Below are positions 8,229-17,431 of a DNA stretch of 64,000 bases, in pieces (positions within the stretch are counted from its first letter, which is position 1; each line of letters opens with the position of its first letter). Location: NCBI GenBank assembly GCA_029834535.1, contig JAQMWT010000362.1:372001-436000 (forward strand). Reading direction: 5' to 3'. The position numbers and the translations under genes are program-made. The notes beneath the pieces were generated by a model. That model was given only the letters and a program-made list of their open reading frames with translations, searched no databases and was not told the origin of the DNA. Source of the stretch: Chrysophaeum taylorii (lineage: Eukaryota; Sar; Pelagophyceae; Pelagomonadales; Pelagomonadaceae).

Positions 8229-9494
8229 TCATTTGTTTTTCTTTGGGGGGGGGTGTTGATGGTGGCGCCATATTTTTCGCTGGGCCCGAGGGGTCGCGAC
8301 TCGGTTGAGGCCCTGGGCGGCCTCCGCGACGCAGCTCGCGTCGACGCGCGCGCGCGACGCACACGGCGTAGTGGCCAGGGCACCCAGGAGCTTTGCGCAG
8401 GGGCACACGAAGGCGCGCAAGGTCGCGTCGACACAGCCGGCGGGGGGGCGATGTTGTGGAATTCGTTGGGTCGTCCGGAGACGACGAGAGCGACGACGAC
8501 GAGTCGGCGTCTTCGTGATAAAAGTTGGCGTCGCGCACTTTTTGTGACACCACCAGGCCGGGTGAGGGTGCTCGGACTGCAAGGGCGGGAGGCCGCGGTG
8601 GGGGACGACGGGGAGGAGGAGGACGCGGCCGACGGCCCAGGGCTCAATCAAGCAGCCGGTGTGGTTGAGAACGTCGGCGCAGCGGCCCGTGCATTCGAAG
8701 GGGGGGGACGCGTCGGGGCGGTGGTCGACGAGCCACGGGAGCGCCTTGGCCTGCGCGGTATCGTAGTCGGAAAAAAGAGAACCGGCGTCGATTTTCCAGG
8801 CCTCGAACAAGGCTCGCCACAAAGCGAGCTGGTCTTTCGTGCCCGCGCGGTGACGCCACCAGGCGTCTAAGATGGCGCGTGCCGAGCGCGTGTTGCGCGC
8901 GATCCAGACCCCGCCGTTCATGACGATAGGGACGTGCTGGACGTTCGAGGAGCCGACGAGGTCGCCGCCCAAGCGCAAGTAGTCCTCGGGCCCGAGACTC
9001 GCGTTGGCAGGGGTCGCGTCGGCGTCGGCGTAGGTGACCGAGGCGTAGCCGAGCCGCATTACCTCCTGGACACCTCTGATCTTCTGGTAGTGTAGGCCAG
9101 AAATATTGTCTCGCACGTTGTGGCCGAGGTACAGAAAAAAGTCGAGCGCGCGCGCCTCGGCGTAACGCGCCTTGGCGACCAGCGCCTCCCAGAAGCCCAA
9201 AGTCATGCCCTTGTGGCGCCTGGCGGAAGTGAGGTACGCGAAACTCGTGGCGAACGTCACGATCGCGTGGGAGCTGTTGTGGGCGCGATGCTGGTCGACG
9301 ACGACGACGCGGCACAGCAACGCCGGTCGCGTTGCGTTCAAGGCCCGGGACATGGCCGCGTCGAAGGCGGTTGCTGACGTCGTCGGGATGATGCTCCCCG
9401 TCGCCATCTCCATCGACAGAGCTCGTCCCTCCTCGAGGCGAAGGACACAAGCACCAGCAGCAGCAGCAGCAGCGAGGGTTAGCATGAGTAGCAT
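8229..9494 (-). CDS. Putative Golgi glycosyltransferase (GT-A fold, DxD)
   Basis: 421 residues. An N-terminal hydrophobic run (MLLMLTLAAAAAAGACVL) looks like a signal anchor. The luminal part contains a likely DxD metal/nucleotide-sugar site in YADADATPAN, then NGGVWIARNTRSARAILDAWW and TKDQLALW, an order typical of GT-A nucleotide-diphosphosugar transferases of the GT34/GT77 kind. Donor and acceptor are unknown. The C-terminal ~100 residues are odd: between about 8450 and 8555 a different minus-strand frame gives more natural protein (DANFYHEDADSSSSL), while the original frame is again Cys-rich and protein-like further on (AGCVDATLRAFVCPCAKLL). The switch points coincide with an A5 run near 8541 and a G7 run near 8452, so a pair of indels or base-call errors is likely. 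It is divergent from the receptor-like gene, 70 bp between starts. Confidence 0.65.
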   Translation of the reverse strand: MLLMLTLAAAAAAGACVLRLEEGRALSMEMATGSIIPTTSATAFDAAMSRALNATRPALLCRVVVVDQHRAHNSSHAIVTFATSFAYLTSARRHKGMTLGFWEALVAKARYAEARALDFFLYLGHNVRDNISGLHYQKIRGVQEVMRLGYASVTYADADATPANASLGPEDYLRLGGDLVGSSNVQHVPIVMNGGVWIARNTRSARAILDAWWRHRAGTKDQLALWRALFEAWKIDAGSLFSDYDTAQAKALPWLVDHRPDASPPFECTGRCADVLNHTGCLIEPWAVGRVLLLPVVPHRGLPPLQSEHPHPAWWCHKKCATPTFITKTPTRRRRSRRLRTTQRIPQHRPPAGCVDATLRAFVCPCAKLLGALATTPCASRARVDASCVAEAAQGLNRVATPRAQRKIWRHHQHPPPKKNK

Positions 9495-9564
9495 GATCGG
9501 GTAAGCATGTGAGTCTTTCTATGCTCGGGTAAGTACGAGAGTCGTCGTATGTTCGTGTAAGAAT

Positions 9565-10527
9565 ATGCTCGTCTTGGTGCTTCTTGCGAGGAAGGCCGCC
9601 GCCGCTGCCTTCAAGCCGCAGCAGGAGCAGTTGTTTTGCGGCGGGGTCCAGGACGCGAATGGGTGCTGCCCACCATACTACTACTGCGGGTCGAACGGGC
9701 GGTGCACGCACACGCTCGACGCGTGCGAAGATCCGCTCGGAGAGCTCGCGCGGTGCGGTGGACGCGTCGGGGATTCGAGCTTCGACCTCTCGGGGCTCCA
9801 GATCACCTCGGGGCCCGACCGCGAGATCAGTCTGAACGACTCGACATTGATCTTCAACTTGTGCTCGAACGTGCGGACCCCCGCGGGCTGCGAAGCGTCC
9901 GGAATAGCGTACGAAACCCAAAACGGTTCTTGCTCGCGCGTCGCGGGCTCGGCCTACACGACGCCGATGGTCCTGAGGGCGCACCCCAAGCTAGGGGTGG
10001 TTGTGTCGTACGGCGGGGGCGACGACTGCCGGTTTATCGAGGTATCGATTGCCTGCAACCCGTCGGCGATCGAGCCGACGAGGGTTTTCGTGGACGACGA
10101 CGGCGGATGTCGCGTCCGCGTGTCCTTCGAGTCGGCCTTCGGGTGTCCGACCGAGTGCGCCCTTTCCAACGGCCTTCCGTGTTCGGGCCGCGGCGACTGC
10201 GTCTGGGGGCCTTTCGGGGTTCCGCGCTGCGACTGCGATCGTGATTACGCCGGAATCGCGTGCGACGTCCGACCAACCACTGCGAACATCGACTTTCCCT
10301 TCGCGGCCTGGGTCTGGCAGGCCGCCGCAGCCCTCCTCGTCTCCCTTGCTGGGGCTGCGGGGATCGCGCTCCGGTGCCGCGCCATCCGGAAGGCGAGGGC
10401 CGCGGAAATCGACGCGCACCGCACCCGGCGATATCGCTCCCTCGCGACCAAACCTCAGGACGACCCCGAGGAGGGTCTCGAGCTCCACGAGAGCTTCTTC
10501 GTTTCCACCACCACCACCAACAAATGA
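9565..10527 (+). CDS. Mannose-6-phosphate-receptor-like sorting receptor (MRH + EGF-like)
   Basis: 320 residues. Signal peptide (MLVLVLLARKAAAAAF), then a Cys-rich knot (CGGVQDANGCCPPYYYC). Residues of about 75-195 have the shape of an MRH (mannose-6-phosphate receptor homology) domain: STLIFNLCSNV, VVVSYGGGDDCRFIEVSIACNP and CRVRVSFESAFGCP, with paired Cys. An EGF-like module follows (CSGRGDCVWGPFGVPRCDC, then DYAGIACD), then one membrane segment (WVWQAAAALLVSLAGAAGIAL) and a cytoplasmic tail with an acidic-Leu stretch (DDPEEGLELHESFF) that could bind sorting adaptors. Inference: a type I receptor carrying glycoproteins from Golgi to vacuole/lysosome. It is divergent from a glycosyltransferase, which fits a glycoprotein theme but may be chance. 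Confidence 0.65.
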   Translation: MLVLVLLARKAAAAAFKPQQEQLFCGGVQDANGCCPPYYYCGSNGRCTHTLDACEDPLGELARCGGRVGDSSFDLSGLQITSGPDREISLNDSTLIFNLCSNVRTPAGCEASGIAYETQNGSCSRVAGSAYTTPMVLRAHPKLGVVVSYGGGDDCRFIEVSIACNPSAIEPTRVFVDDDGGCRVRVSFESAFGCPTECALSNGLPCSGRGDCVWGPFGVPRCDCDRDYAGIACDVRPTTANIDFPFAAWVWQAAAALLVSLAGAAGIALRCRAIRKARAAEIDAHRTRRYRSLATKPQDDPEEGLELHESFFVSTTTTNK

Positions 10528-10747
10528 AGGTTGTAGTATAGTAGAAGAAGCGCGAGGTGGTTGTGCGGTCTTCGCGCACAATCACCACTACCGTGCGCGC
10601 TCGTTTTCTTTCTTTCTGTCTCTCTCTCTCTCTCTCTCTCGGGAAGAAGAAGTAAGACTCGTCCGAGAAGAGAGGGAGGGGTGATCCCATTTTTTTTCCC
10701 CGTTTGTGCGACCGGATCAGAACAACATATCACAGCAGCGCCAGAGG
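10528..10747. other. Convergent 3'-3' spacer with (TC)n tract
   Basis: 220 bp between two convergent genes. A TCTG/(TC)n run lies at about 10609-10640. No gene is seen. Confidence 0.6.
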
Positions 10748-12400
10748 TCACGGCGACAAGGCGAAAGGTGCGCCGGGGGGTTTGAAGGCAAGCTGGTCGT
10801 CGCGGGGCTCCCAGAGGACTCTGACGTAGCGAGCGGCGGCGAGGTCGTAGAGGGAAGCGCCGCCCGCGAATCTCGGGGCGAAGCAACGGCGGAGGATGAG
10901 CTGCTCGAGGCACGCGAGGCGCTCGATGAGTCGCGCGACCCCGGAGACGGTGATGCGGCCGGCGTCGTCGAGCATGAGGCGGGCGAGGCTCGGACAACCG
11001 GCGGCGAGGGCGTCGAGGCCAGAATCGGTAAGGGTGTCGACTGGCGGTACGCGCGAGGGCGGGGCGTGGTCGTCGTGGATGCGCGCCTGGCTCGATACGG
11101 GGACGTGGTCGGCGAGCGCGAGGACCTTGAGGTGTCGCGCACAGGGAGCGGCGGCGACGATGCGCGCGACGTCGTCGCAGCGCTGCGCGCGACCGTCGAC
11201 GTGGAGCGAGAGCGCGAGGAGGCGCGGACCGGCGAGCGCGCACGCGAGCGAGTCGACCAGGCGGTCGCAGGCGTAGGTGTGCATGACGTTCAGGCAGCAG
11301 AGGTCCGAGCCCGAGAATTGCTCGACCCACGAGAGCGCGGCGTCGTCGACGCCGTCGCCCAAACGGAGCGTGCGGAGCCGCGTCGCCGACATCGACGCGC
11401 CCGCGATCCAGGCCGCGACGCTGTCGTCCTGGTCCTCCTCCTCCTCCTCCTCCCCCTCTTCCTCGTCGGCGAGGCCGCGCCGTCGGTAGCGGCGCCAGGG
11501 GCATCCGTGGTGGACCTCGAGGGTCTCGAGGAGCGGACACATCGAGACGAGATCGCCGAGGAGGTCGGCCGTGACGCCCGCGCACTTGTAAAGACACAGC
11601 GAGCGGAGTCCGAGCCGTGTTCCCCCGAGGAGCCGCGCGGGCGAGGGCGCGCGAGCGCCCATTGTGAGGCGCGTCAGCTCGAGCACGCGGAGGGCCGGGA
11701 GTCGCCGGAGCATCGCCCAGAGCGCGACCGTCGACGACGCCGAGACGGGCGCGCGACGCGCGTTCGCGCCCCCCGCCATCGCGTACGACAACGGAGACCG
11801 CCGCCGGCCCGGACGGTCTTCGTCCGACGAGTCGTTCTCGTCGCCGGAACGCGATCTCGACCGCGACCGCGATCGCGAAGAAACCGTCGTCGCTGCTGCT
11901 GCTCTCGAAGTCGTTCCCGAGCCGTCGACGGTCACCCAGGTCGTGCCGCGGCCGTGGAGCTCGGCGATTGTGGCGAGCCGGTCGCACGCCGGCACGAGGA
12001 GCCGGCCGAAGAAGGCGGCGTTGACTGCGACCGACCGCCGCCACACGCGGCACACGGCCATCAAGACTCGGCCTTCTCGATGCGCGCGCCGCATCGTCCG
12101 CCCCCACAGCTGCCCCGTCCCCGGCGCGCGCCTCGCGCTCCCGGGCCCCAGCCACGAGTGTACCTCGCCCACGATCGCATCCACCAGCAGCGTCCGCTCC
12201 ATCGCCCGGGGCCACGTCGAACCGCGGCTTATTTCGCACGCCGACAGCCGTATGCTCAGGTCGCGGTCCCGCGGGGATTCGACCCATCGCGCGTCGGCTC
12301 GCGGCTCGGATGCGTCGTGGTCCGCGATCAGGGTTCGGAATATCGCGTCCCCCATCGAGTGCGACATCCTGTCCACTTCAGGAAGATGATCGCGGCTCAC
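10748..12400 (-). CDS. Leucine-rich-repeat protein, F-box/AMN1-like
   Basis: 550 residues. The N-terminal third contains a stretch (MRRAHREGRVLMAVCRVWRR) with F-box-like spacing of hydrophobic residues but no convincing full F-box. After a Ser/Arg linker (VSSRSRSRSRSRSG) come AMN1/FBXL-type leucine-rich repeats: LPALRVLELTRLTMG, LRSLCLYKCAGVTADLLGDL, CPLLETLEVHHGC, LRTLRLGDGVDDAALSW and LARLMLDDAGRITVSGVARL. An acidic insert (ADEEEGEEEEEEDQDD) sits in the repeat region. A role as a ubiquitin-ligase substrate adaptor is only suggested by the repeat type. A second Met at 12367 is possible. Large open frames on both strands across this gene are GC-rich shadows. Confidence 0.6.
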   Translation of the reverse strand: MSRDHLPEVDRMSHSMGDAIFRTLIADHDASEPRADARWVESPRDRDLSIRLSACEISRGSTWPRAMERTLLVDAIVGEVHSWLGPGSARRAPGTGQLWGRTMRRAHREGRVLMAVCRVWRRSVAVNAAFFGRLLVPACDRLATIAELHGRGTTWVTVDGSGTTSRAAAATTVSSRSRSRSRSRSGDENDSSDEDRPGRRRSPLSYAMAGGANARRAPVSASSTVALWAMLRRLPALRVLELTRLTMGARAPSPARLLGGTRLGLRSLCLYKCAGVTADLLGDLVSMCPLLETLEVHHGCPWRRYRRRGLADEEEGEEEEEEDQDDSVAAWIAGASMSATRLRTLRLGDGVDDAALSWVEQFSGSDLCCLNVMHTYACDRLVDSLACALAGPRLLALSLHVDGRAQRCDDVARIVAAAPCARHLKVLALADHVPVSSQARIHDDHAPPSRVPPVDTLTDSGLDALAAGCPSLARLMLDDAGRITVSGVARLIERLACLEQLILRRCFAPRFAGGASLYDLAAARYVRVLWEPRDDQLAFKPPGAPFALSP

Positions 12401-12843
12401 TGGCTCTCATCTCGTGTCCCATGTCCCAAAATTGGGCGACAACCTTCGTACACACCATGTGGTACCCGACTCCTTGAACTCTGATGTGGCACGACCTCCA
12501 AGGTTCTGTGGATGATTTTCTGTGGCCACGCCTCCAGCAGAACGAAAGAACCAACGAAAAACGACGCCACGGATTTGTTTGTTTGTTTGTTTGTTTGTTT
12601 GTTGTTGTTGGCAGTGCTGCCCTTTCTTTTCTTTCAAGATGTGGAGGGAGTCAAGGCAGCCGCGTGCGTCTTGAGTGTCGGGAACCAACTCCCGCACTAC
12701 TAACTAACGGCTGGAGACGAAGTATGAGAGCGAAAGGCGTCGCGCGCAGCGAGCTTTTGTGAAAGAAGACCAGTAGTGCGACGACGTGCCACAGTGTGTG
12801 TAGCACAATTTCTGTAGCCAGGAAGATCACCAGAGCATTCGCT
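12401..12843. other. Intergenic spacer with (TTTG)n
   Basis: This spacer holds a (TTTG)n microsatellite near 12577-12605. The open frames are low complexity; I see no gene. Confidence 0.55.
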
Positions 12844-12959
12844 TCAAGCAAAACGCGAACAAAGATCGCCCGTCCGTTGAATTGGCCGAGTCGTTATCAG
12901 AAACTTTCGTCGACTTCCCCAGAGAAAATCAGAAAAAGTAAACGGACCGATGAAAACGG

Positions 12960-13850
12960 CACCATTTTGGAAGGCGTCCGTCCGTCCGTCCGTCCGTCGA
13001 CGAGTGGGGGGGTTGAGCGTGGCGAGGCAACGCGGACTTAAAAGAGCCGACGACACGCTCGCGGGGTTGCTTTTGGCGGAGCCAGGCGCGCGACCTCGCG
13101 AGACGATGGTCGCGTTCGCGGGGTGAACGACGTGTCGCAAACGCGGCGGCTCGACGCCTACTATCGTGCCGACGAGTCGGACGTCGCGGTTGAAGAGGAG
13201 GAGCACGTCGAGGGACTGTTGTCGCGGCGCGATGGGCGACTTTTGCGGCGTCGACGCAGCGAGAAATTTTGCGAGATGCTCAAAGTTGAAGTCGACGACG
13301 TCTAGCGGCGCTACCGCGTACGCGGTCGAGGGGGCGAGGACCGCGAGCGCGGCGCTTTTGGAGATGACGCGCTCTGGCAGCGACGGGACTTTTCCCCGGC
13401 CGACGCCGCGCTCGCCGAGCTGAGGGAACTCGGCGTCGACGACCGAACACGGAACCTCGCGTACTGACGCGGTGGTCGAGGAGCTTTTGATGCTGCGCGT
13501 CAAAACGCGCGACGCCTGCGATTTTGGCGTGTTGGTCCGTCGTCGTCCAGCTCCTGTACTCGTGCAACGCGACCGCCGGCACAACATGTTCAACGAACGC
13601 CGCCGCGGACGACCTCTTTTACCGAGTCGACGCCCGCGGCATCGTCGTCTGGCGCTACCGGTCCCCGGGACCATCGGAGCTTGAACGAGACCCACATTAG
13701 GCCGACCACCGCATCAACAAAAGAGCTTCGCGTAGGCGGGCGCGCTGCGCAATTTCCTCTTCTACGAGGTCAAAGTCCTTGTCCATCTTCGACGGACCTT
13801 AGGTGAACCACTTAACCGCCTTCGCCGGTGGTCCTCGAGTACAATGACAC
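12960..13850. pseudogene. Possible eroded gene, strand uncertain
   Basis: Both strands give short protein-like stretches. The + strand reads VNDVSQTRRLDAYYRADES, FSPADAALAELRELGVDD and DDLFYRVDARGIVVWRYRS in separated frames; the minus strand reads SKSAALAVLAPSTAYAVAPL and SLDVLLLFNRDVRLVGTIV in one frame (12844-13695). Neither gives a recognisable domain or complete gene. In GC-rich DNA a coding strand casts open shadows on the other, so this is best read as one decayed gene, more likely on +. A (CCGT)n run sits at 12977-12996. Confidence 0.25.
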
Positions 13851-13889
13851 CTAATAAAATACTTCCGTGTTATAACGATGTCGTCGTCG

Positions 13890-14071
13890 TCATGTGGCCG
13901 CGGCGTCGTCGTCGGTGATTCGAGCGCGCGCGGTAGTAGGGGGGACGCCGGCTACGCACCCTACTACGAGCGGTACGGTGTCCTCCGGTATTGGCGGCAG
14001 CGATAATGACGACTCTTTACTTATTAGAACCGCAGCATCCACATTATACCTCCTTCTCGAAGAAGAAGCGC

Positions 14072-14106
<35 letters not shown>

Positions 14107-15110
14107 AGGGGGGAGGCAAGGTGTCGCAAAAACAGCTGCCTCCGGGGAGCGTCGGCGTAGAAGAGGACAAGCGCACAGACTACGACAGCAACGGCCGCAG
14201 ATTTCGGCACGACGGCTTGGTGGGCAAGACAAGCGGCGAGATGCGGACGCCCGTAGCAAACGAAGAAGAGTTGGCTCGATACGTAGACGAGAACGACCTG
14301 GACGCCCTTGAGCAACGCGGCATTGACAGCGCCGCGGTCGCCGAGCGTCGCAAAAAAACTGAGGGCATGGGCTGCGTCGACGGCGGCGAGTATCGCGTAG
14401 CCCCACAAAGCGCGCAGGGGTGCGCGCCATCCTCCCCGGAGTCGCAACGCGAAGACGACGCACGACCAAGCCGCGAGGATCGCGCTCTCCGAGATACCCA
14501 TGGCCGTCGACAACCCATACGGCGTAATGCACCCCGTCGCGAGAGCGCGCTCCGCGTACACAAACATCGCGCTGTGGCCCAAGGAACCGACGAGGGCGAG
14601 CGCGACGTTCCAGAGAGAGTCTCTCCCACCACCCCGCGGGCCGCCGGCCGCCGAGTAAAACGTCATTCCCACGGTCACCAGCACGATCGCGACCCACTGG
14701 TGGCCCTGGAGCTGCTTGCCGCCGGTGCAAGCGCCGACGAGCCCGACGAAAAGAGCGCAGCTCGAGTACGCGACGGTAAAAGACGCCGCGCCAGACCGCA
14801 ATAGGGCCACGTTCAGCAGCGCGGCCGAACACATGTCGACAACGACGGCGCCACCGACGAGCCTACCGAGCGACGACGACCGGGTGGTGTGCGAAGGACT
14901 CTTCAACCCGATCAATGCCGACAACGGGAGAACGGCAGCCATGCCAAACGTGTTCGCCAACATCGGCCAAAGCGTCACCTGCGGCGCCCATCCGTTTCGG
15001 CTGAGTTCTTCGACAATCAGCGGTTGGCACGCTCCGGTCGCAGCGTAGACGGTGACCCAAATGACGTGCCACCAGTTTCGCGCCTTGTCATCATTGAGGG
15101 CACCCAACAT
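13890..15110 (-). CDS. DMT-superfamily transporter (drug/metabolite, EamA/SLC35-like)
   Basis: 406 residues with about ten hydrophobic segments in a duplicated five-plus-five pattern: first half WWHVIWVTVYAATGACQPL through WVAIVLVTVGMTFYSAAG, second half from SLWNVALALVGSLGHSAMF to SAAVAVVVCALVLFYAD. This is the EamA/SLC35 layout of nucleotide-sugar, triose-phosphate and metabolite exporters; the substrate cannot be assigned. A Ser-rich segment (from a trinucleotide repeat near 14075-14110) and a ~60-residue soluble tail follow the last helix. It is co-directional with the kinase gene, 237 bp between them. Confidence 0.75.
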
Positions 15111-15347
15111 ATAAGTGACACGTCACCATACGCAACCGTTTCCGGAAAAAATCCGGTGCGTTGACACAAGATGATTGATTTCTCGCGCGCCCGCAGCCAG
15201 TCGTCGAGAGAGAGAGCCTGTCGTCGCCTCGAAACGACGTTGTATATGTTAATCTATCATGGATATCCTGAGTTGTCTAAGCACGGCCGACGCTCCCGCG
15301 ATAAACGGAATGCTGTGGAGATAGCAGCCGCCGCCGAGGATATATTA

Positions 15348-17342
15348 TCAAGTGGCTGGCTGTCTGCCGCGAGAACGAAGTTGAGCCAAGGAAGCGCTCG
15401 CCCTCCTGCTCGTACCGTGGCTGCTCCGCCCGGCAGGTCGCATCGCGGCATAGTGCCTCGGATTCCCAGCACTCCGAGGTCGGTGGCATGGTTGTTGTCT
15501 CTCAAACGGGTCGTCGTCGTTGTTGTCAAAATCAAAGGCATACGGAGCCCGTCGGCGCGGTCCCCCGGTGCTGGGACGCGCCGCGGGCGTCGGCGCTGGG
15601 TCGGCGGACGTCGACGGTGCTGCGACATTATGTTGTGCTTGAGCGCTCATAGGAGGCGGCGCTTCTAAGCTACTCGACGAGGCATCCTCAAACTCGTCGA
15701 GGAGGGATTTGTTGCGCCGAGCCGACGACGACGGCGGCGGCGGCGCGATCCAGTTGACTGGCTTGCCAAACATTATGTCTTTTCTGTGGTTGAGGCGCTG
15801 CTCGCGAGATTTTTTGGCAGCCTTGTGGGCATCGCGGTCGGTCTTGAGGTAGACAAAGTCGGCCGGTTCCGCGGGTCTGGCGGCTGCGGCACCGAGCTTG
15901 ATGCGACACTGGGCGGCGCGCGGTATACCCGGCGAGCGGGCTCCAGTTTCCAACGGCGTTTTAGTTTTGTGTAATGCAGCGACGGCGCGTCGAAGCTCGG
16001 CGACAATCTGTTGAAGCTCGACCTCGACCCGTCGCACGAGCTCGACCTCGCGCTCGTCGTTGCTGTCGCGCAGCGAGACGGAGGCCCGCAAGTTCTGCAG
16101 GTACAGGCGCTTTCGCTTGAGCTGCGCTTCTAGGCGGCGCGTGCAGATGGGCGGCGGCGCCGGCTCGGCCGGCTGCGTCTCGGAAACGGGCGCCTCCCGC
16201 GGCAGCTCTTTTCGAGAATCGTCCTCCCGAGGGCTGTTCGGCGGCGGCTCGACGGGAGCTCCCGCCTCGAGGACATCTTGCCGCCCCCTGTCGCTCGATG
16301 GCTGTCGCTGCTGCTCAGCAGTTTGTTGGTGTTGTGTTGCAGGCGCGCAACACATGCCGGAGACCTGGGCGACGGCCGGGCGGCGTTCGGGGGCGGTGTC
16401 GAGGAGTTTCGCGATCGTCGCTTCGAGTCGAGACGAGTAAGCGGACGCGATAGGCGCGTAGACGCCCCTGCGAATGTTTGCCGCGAGCGCAAATATCGTC
16501 TGTCCGTCGAAGGGGGGCTTGAGCACCGCCATCTCGTACAACACGACACCCAGACTCCAGATGTCGGTCTTCTCGTCGTACGGCTTTCCCTCGCAGAGCT
16601 CGGGCGACGCGTAGAGCGGCGTGCCGTACATCGTGTGGAGGTGGGTTGTCTGATCGCTGACCTGGCGGCTGACGCCGAGATCGGCGAGCTTGAGCCCGGG
16701 ATCCGCCGGCAGCCGCGGCGGCCTCGAAGAAGAAGAAGAAGAAGAAGAAGAAGAAGAAGAAGAGCGTTCGATTTCGGCGGCGACGAGGATGTTGAGGGGC
16801 TTGACGTCCCTGTGCACGACGCCGCGCTCGTGCATGTGGCACAGGCCCTTGCAAAGTTGGTCCAGAGCGAGCCAGATCCAGGGTTCGGGCAAAAAATGGG
16901 GGGTGCCGTCGACGCGACGGCCGCGCAGCAGCGCGTGAAGGTCACCGCCCTTCGCGTATTCTAGAACGACATAGAGCGAGCCGCGCAGGCCGTCCCAAAA
17001 GGAGCCGTAGCACTCGACGATGTGCGGGTGCCGGAGCCGCATCAAGAGGCTGACCTCGTTGAGGATGTCCTTCCGCCTCCCGAGTTCGGCGCATCGCCGC
17101 TTCTTGAGCACAACGATTTTCCTGTCGCGTTTTCGCCGCGCCTTGAAGACAGCGCCGTTCGTCGACCGGAACAATTCGTCGATAATGTGGAAGTCGTTCA
17201 GCGACGTCGCGAAGTGATGATGATGATCCGGCGAAGGCCCAGGACAGTCGTCGTCGTCCTGGGCCCAAGGCGGTCTCATCGTCCGAGGGTATATCCTGGG
17301 ACTCGGATACGGATGCAACGAACGGTCACTCAACGATCTCAT
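15348..17342 (-). CDS. NEK-like serine/threonine protein kinase
   Basis: 664 residues. The kinase domain spans about residues 50-330: ATP-site Lys in IVVLKKRR, HRDVKPLN catalytic loop, ADLGVSR (DLG in place of DFG), GTPLYASPELC (SPE for APE) and DIWSLGVVLYEMAV. The gatekeeper/hinge text VLEYAKGGDLHALL and the activation segment are closest to NIMA-related (NEK) kinases, linked to cilia and mitosis. A poly-Ser insert (from an (AAG)n tract near 16727-16760) sits between the catalytic loop and DLG. The C-terminal half is Pro/Ser-rich with a coiled-coil (LEAQLKRKRLYLQNLRASV) and the stretch KKSREQRLNHRKDIMFGKP. An in-frame Met at 17279 is an alternative start. Confidence 0.85.
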   Translation of the reverse strand: MRSLSDRSLHPYPSPRIYPRTMRPPWAQDDDDCPGPSPDHHHHFATSLNDFHIIDELFRSTNGAVFKARRKRDRKIVVLKKRRCAELGRRKDILNEVSLLMRLRHPHIVECYGSFWDGLRGSLYVVLEYAKGGDLHALLRGRRVDGTPHFLPEPWIWLALDQLCKGLCHMHERGVVHRDVKPLNILVAAEIERSSSSSSSSSSSSSRPPRLPADPGLKLADLGVSRQVSDQTTHLHTMYGTPLYASPELCEGKPYDEKTDIWSLGVVLYEMAVLKPPFDGQTIFALAANIRRGVYAPIASAYSSRLEATIAKLLDTAPERRPAVAQVSGMCCAPATQHQQTAEQQRQPSSDRGRQDVLEAGAPVEPPPNSPREDDSRKELPREAPVSETQPAEPAPPPICTRRLEAQLKRKRLYLQNLRASVSLRDSNDEREVELVRRVEVELQQIVAELRRAVAALHKTKTPLETGARSPGIPRAAQCRIKLGAAAARPAEPADFVYLKTDRDAHKAAKKSREQRLNHRKDIMFGKPVNWIAPPPPSSSARRNKSLLDEFEDASSSSLEAPPPMSAQAQHNVAAPSTSADPAPTPAARPSTGGPRRRAPYAFDFDNNDDDPFERQQPCHRPRSAGNPRHYAAMRPAGRSSHGTSRRASASLAQLRSRGRQPAT

Positions 17343-17345
17343 TCA

Positions 17346-17395
17346 TCCTAACTACTAATCGACAGATGTTTCCTAACTACTAATCGACAGATGTT
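17346..17395. repeat. 25-bp tandem duplication upstream of kinase
   Basis: The unit beginning TCCTAACTACTAATCGACAG occurs twice in a row just upstream of the kinase start. It is followed by a (TTTG/TCTG)n microsatellite at 17396-17432. It lies at the junction with the Helitron remnant. Confidence 0.75.
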
Positions 17396-17431
17396 TGTCT
17401 GTCTGTTTGTTTGTTTGTCTGTCTGTCTGTT

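Noticed and set aside
10455-12484. Very long open frames on both strands (610 and 592 residues)
   Set aside because: Arg/Ala/Pro-rich shadows of the LRR gene; only the frame at 10748-12400 shows leucine-rich repeats.
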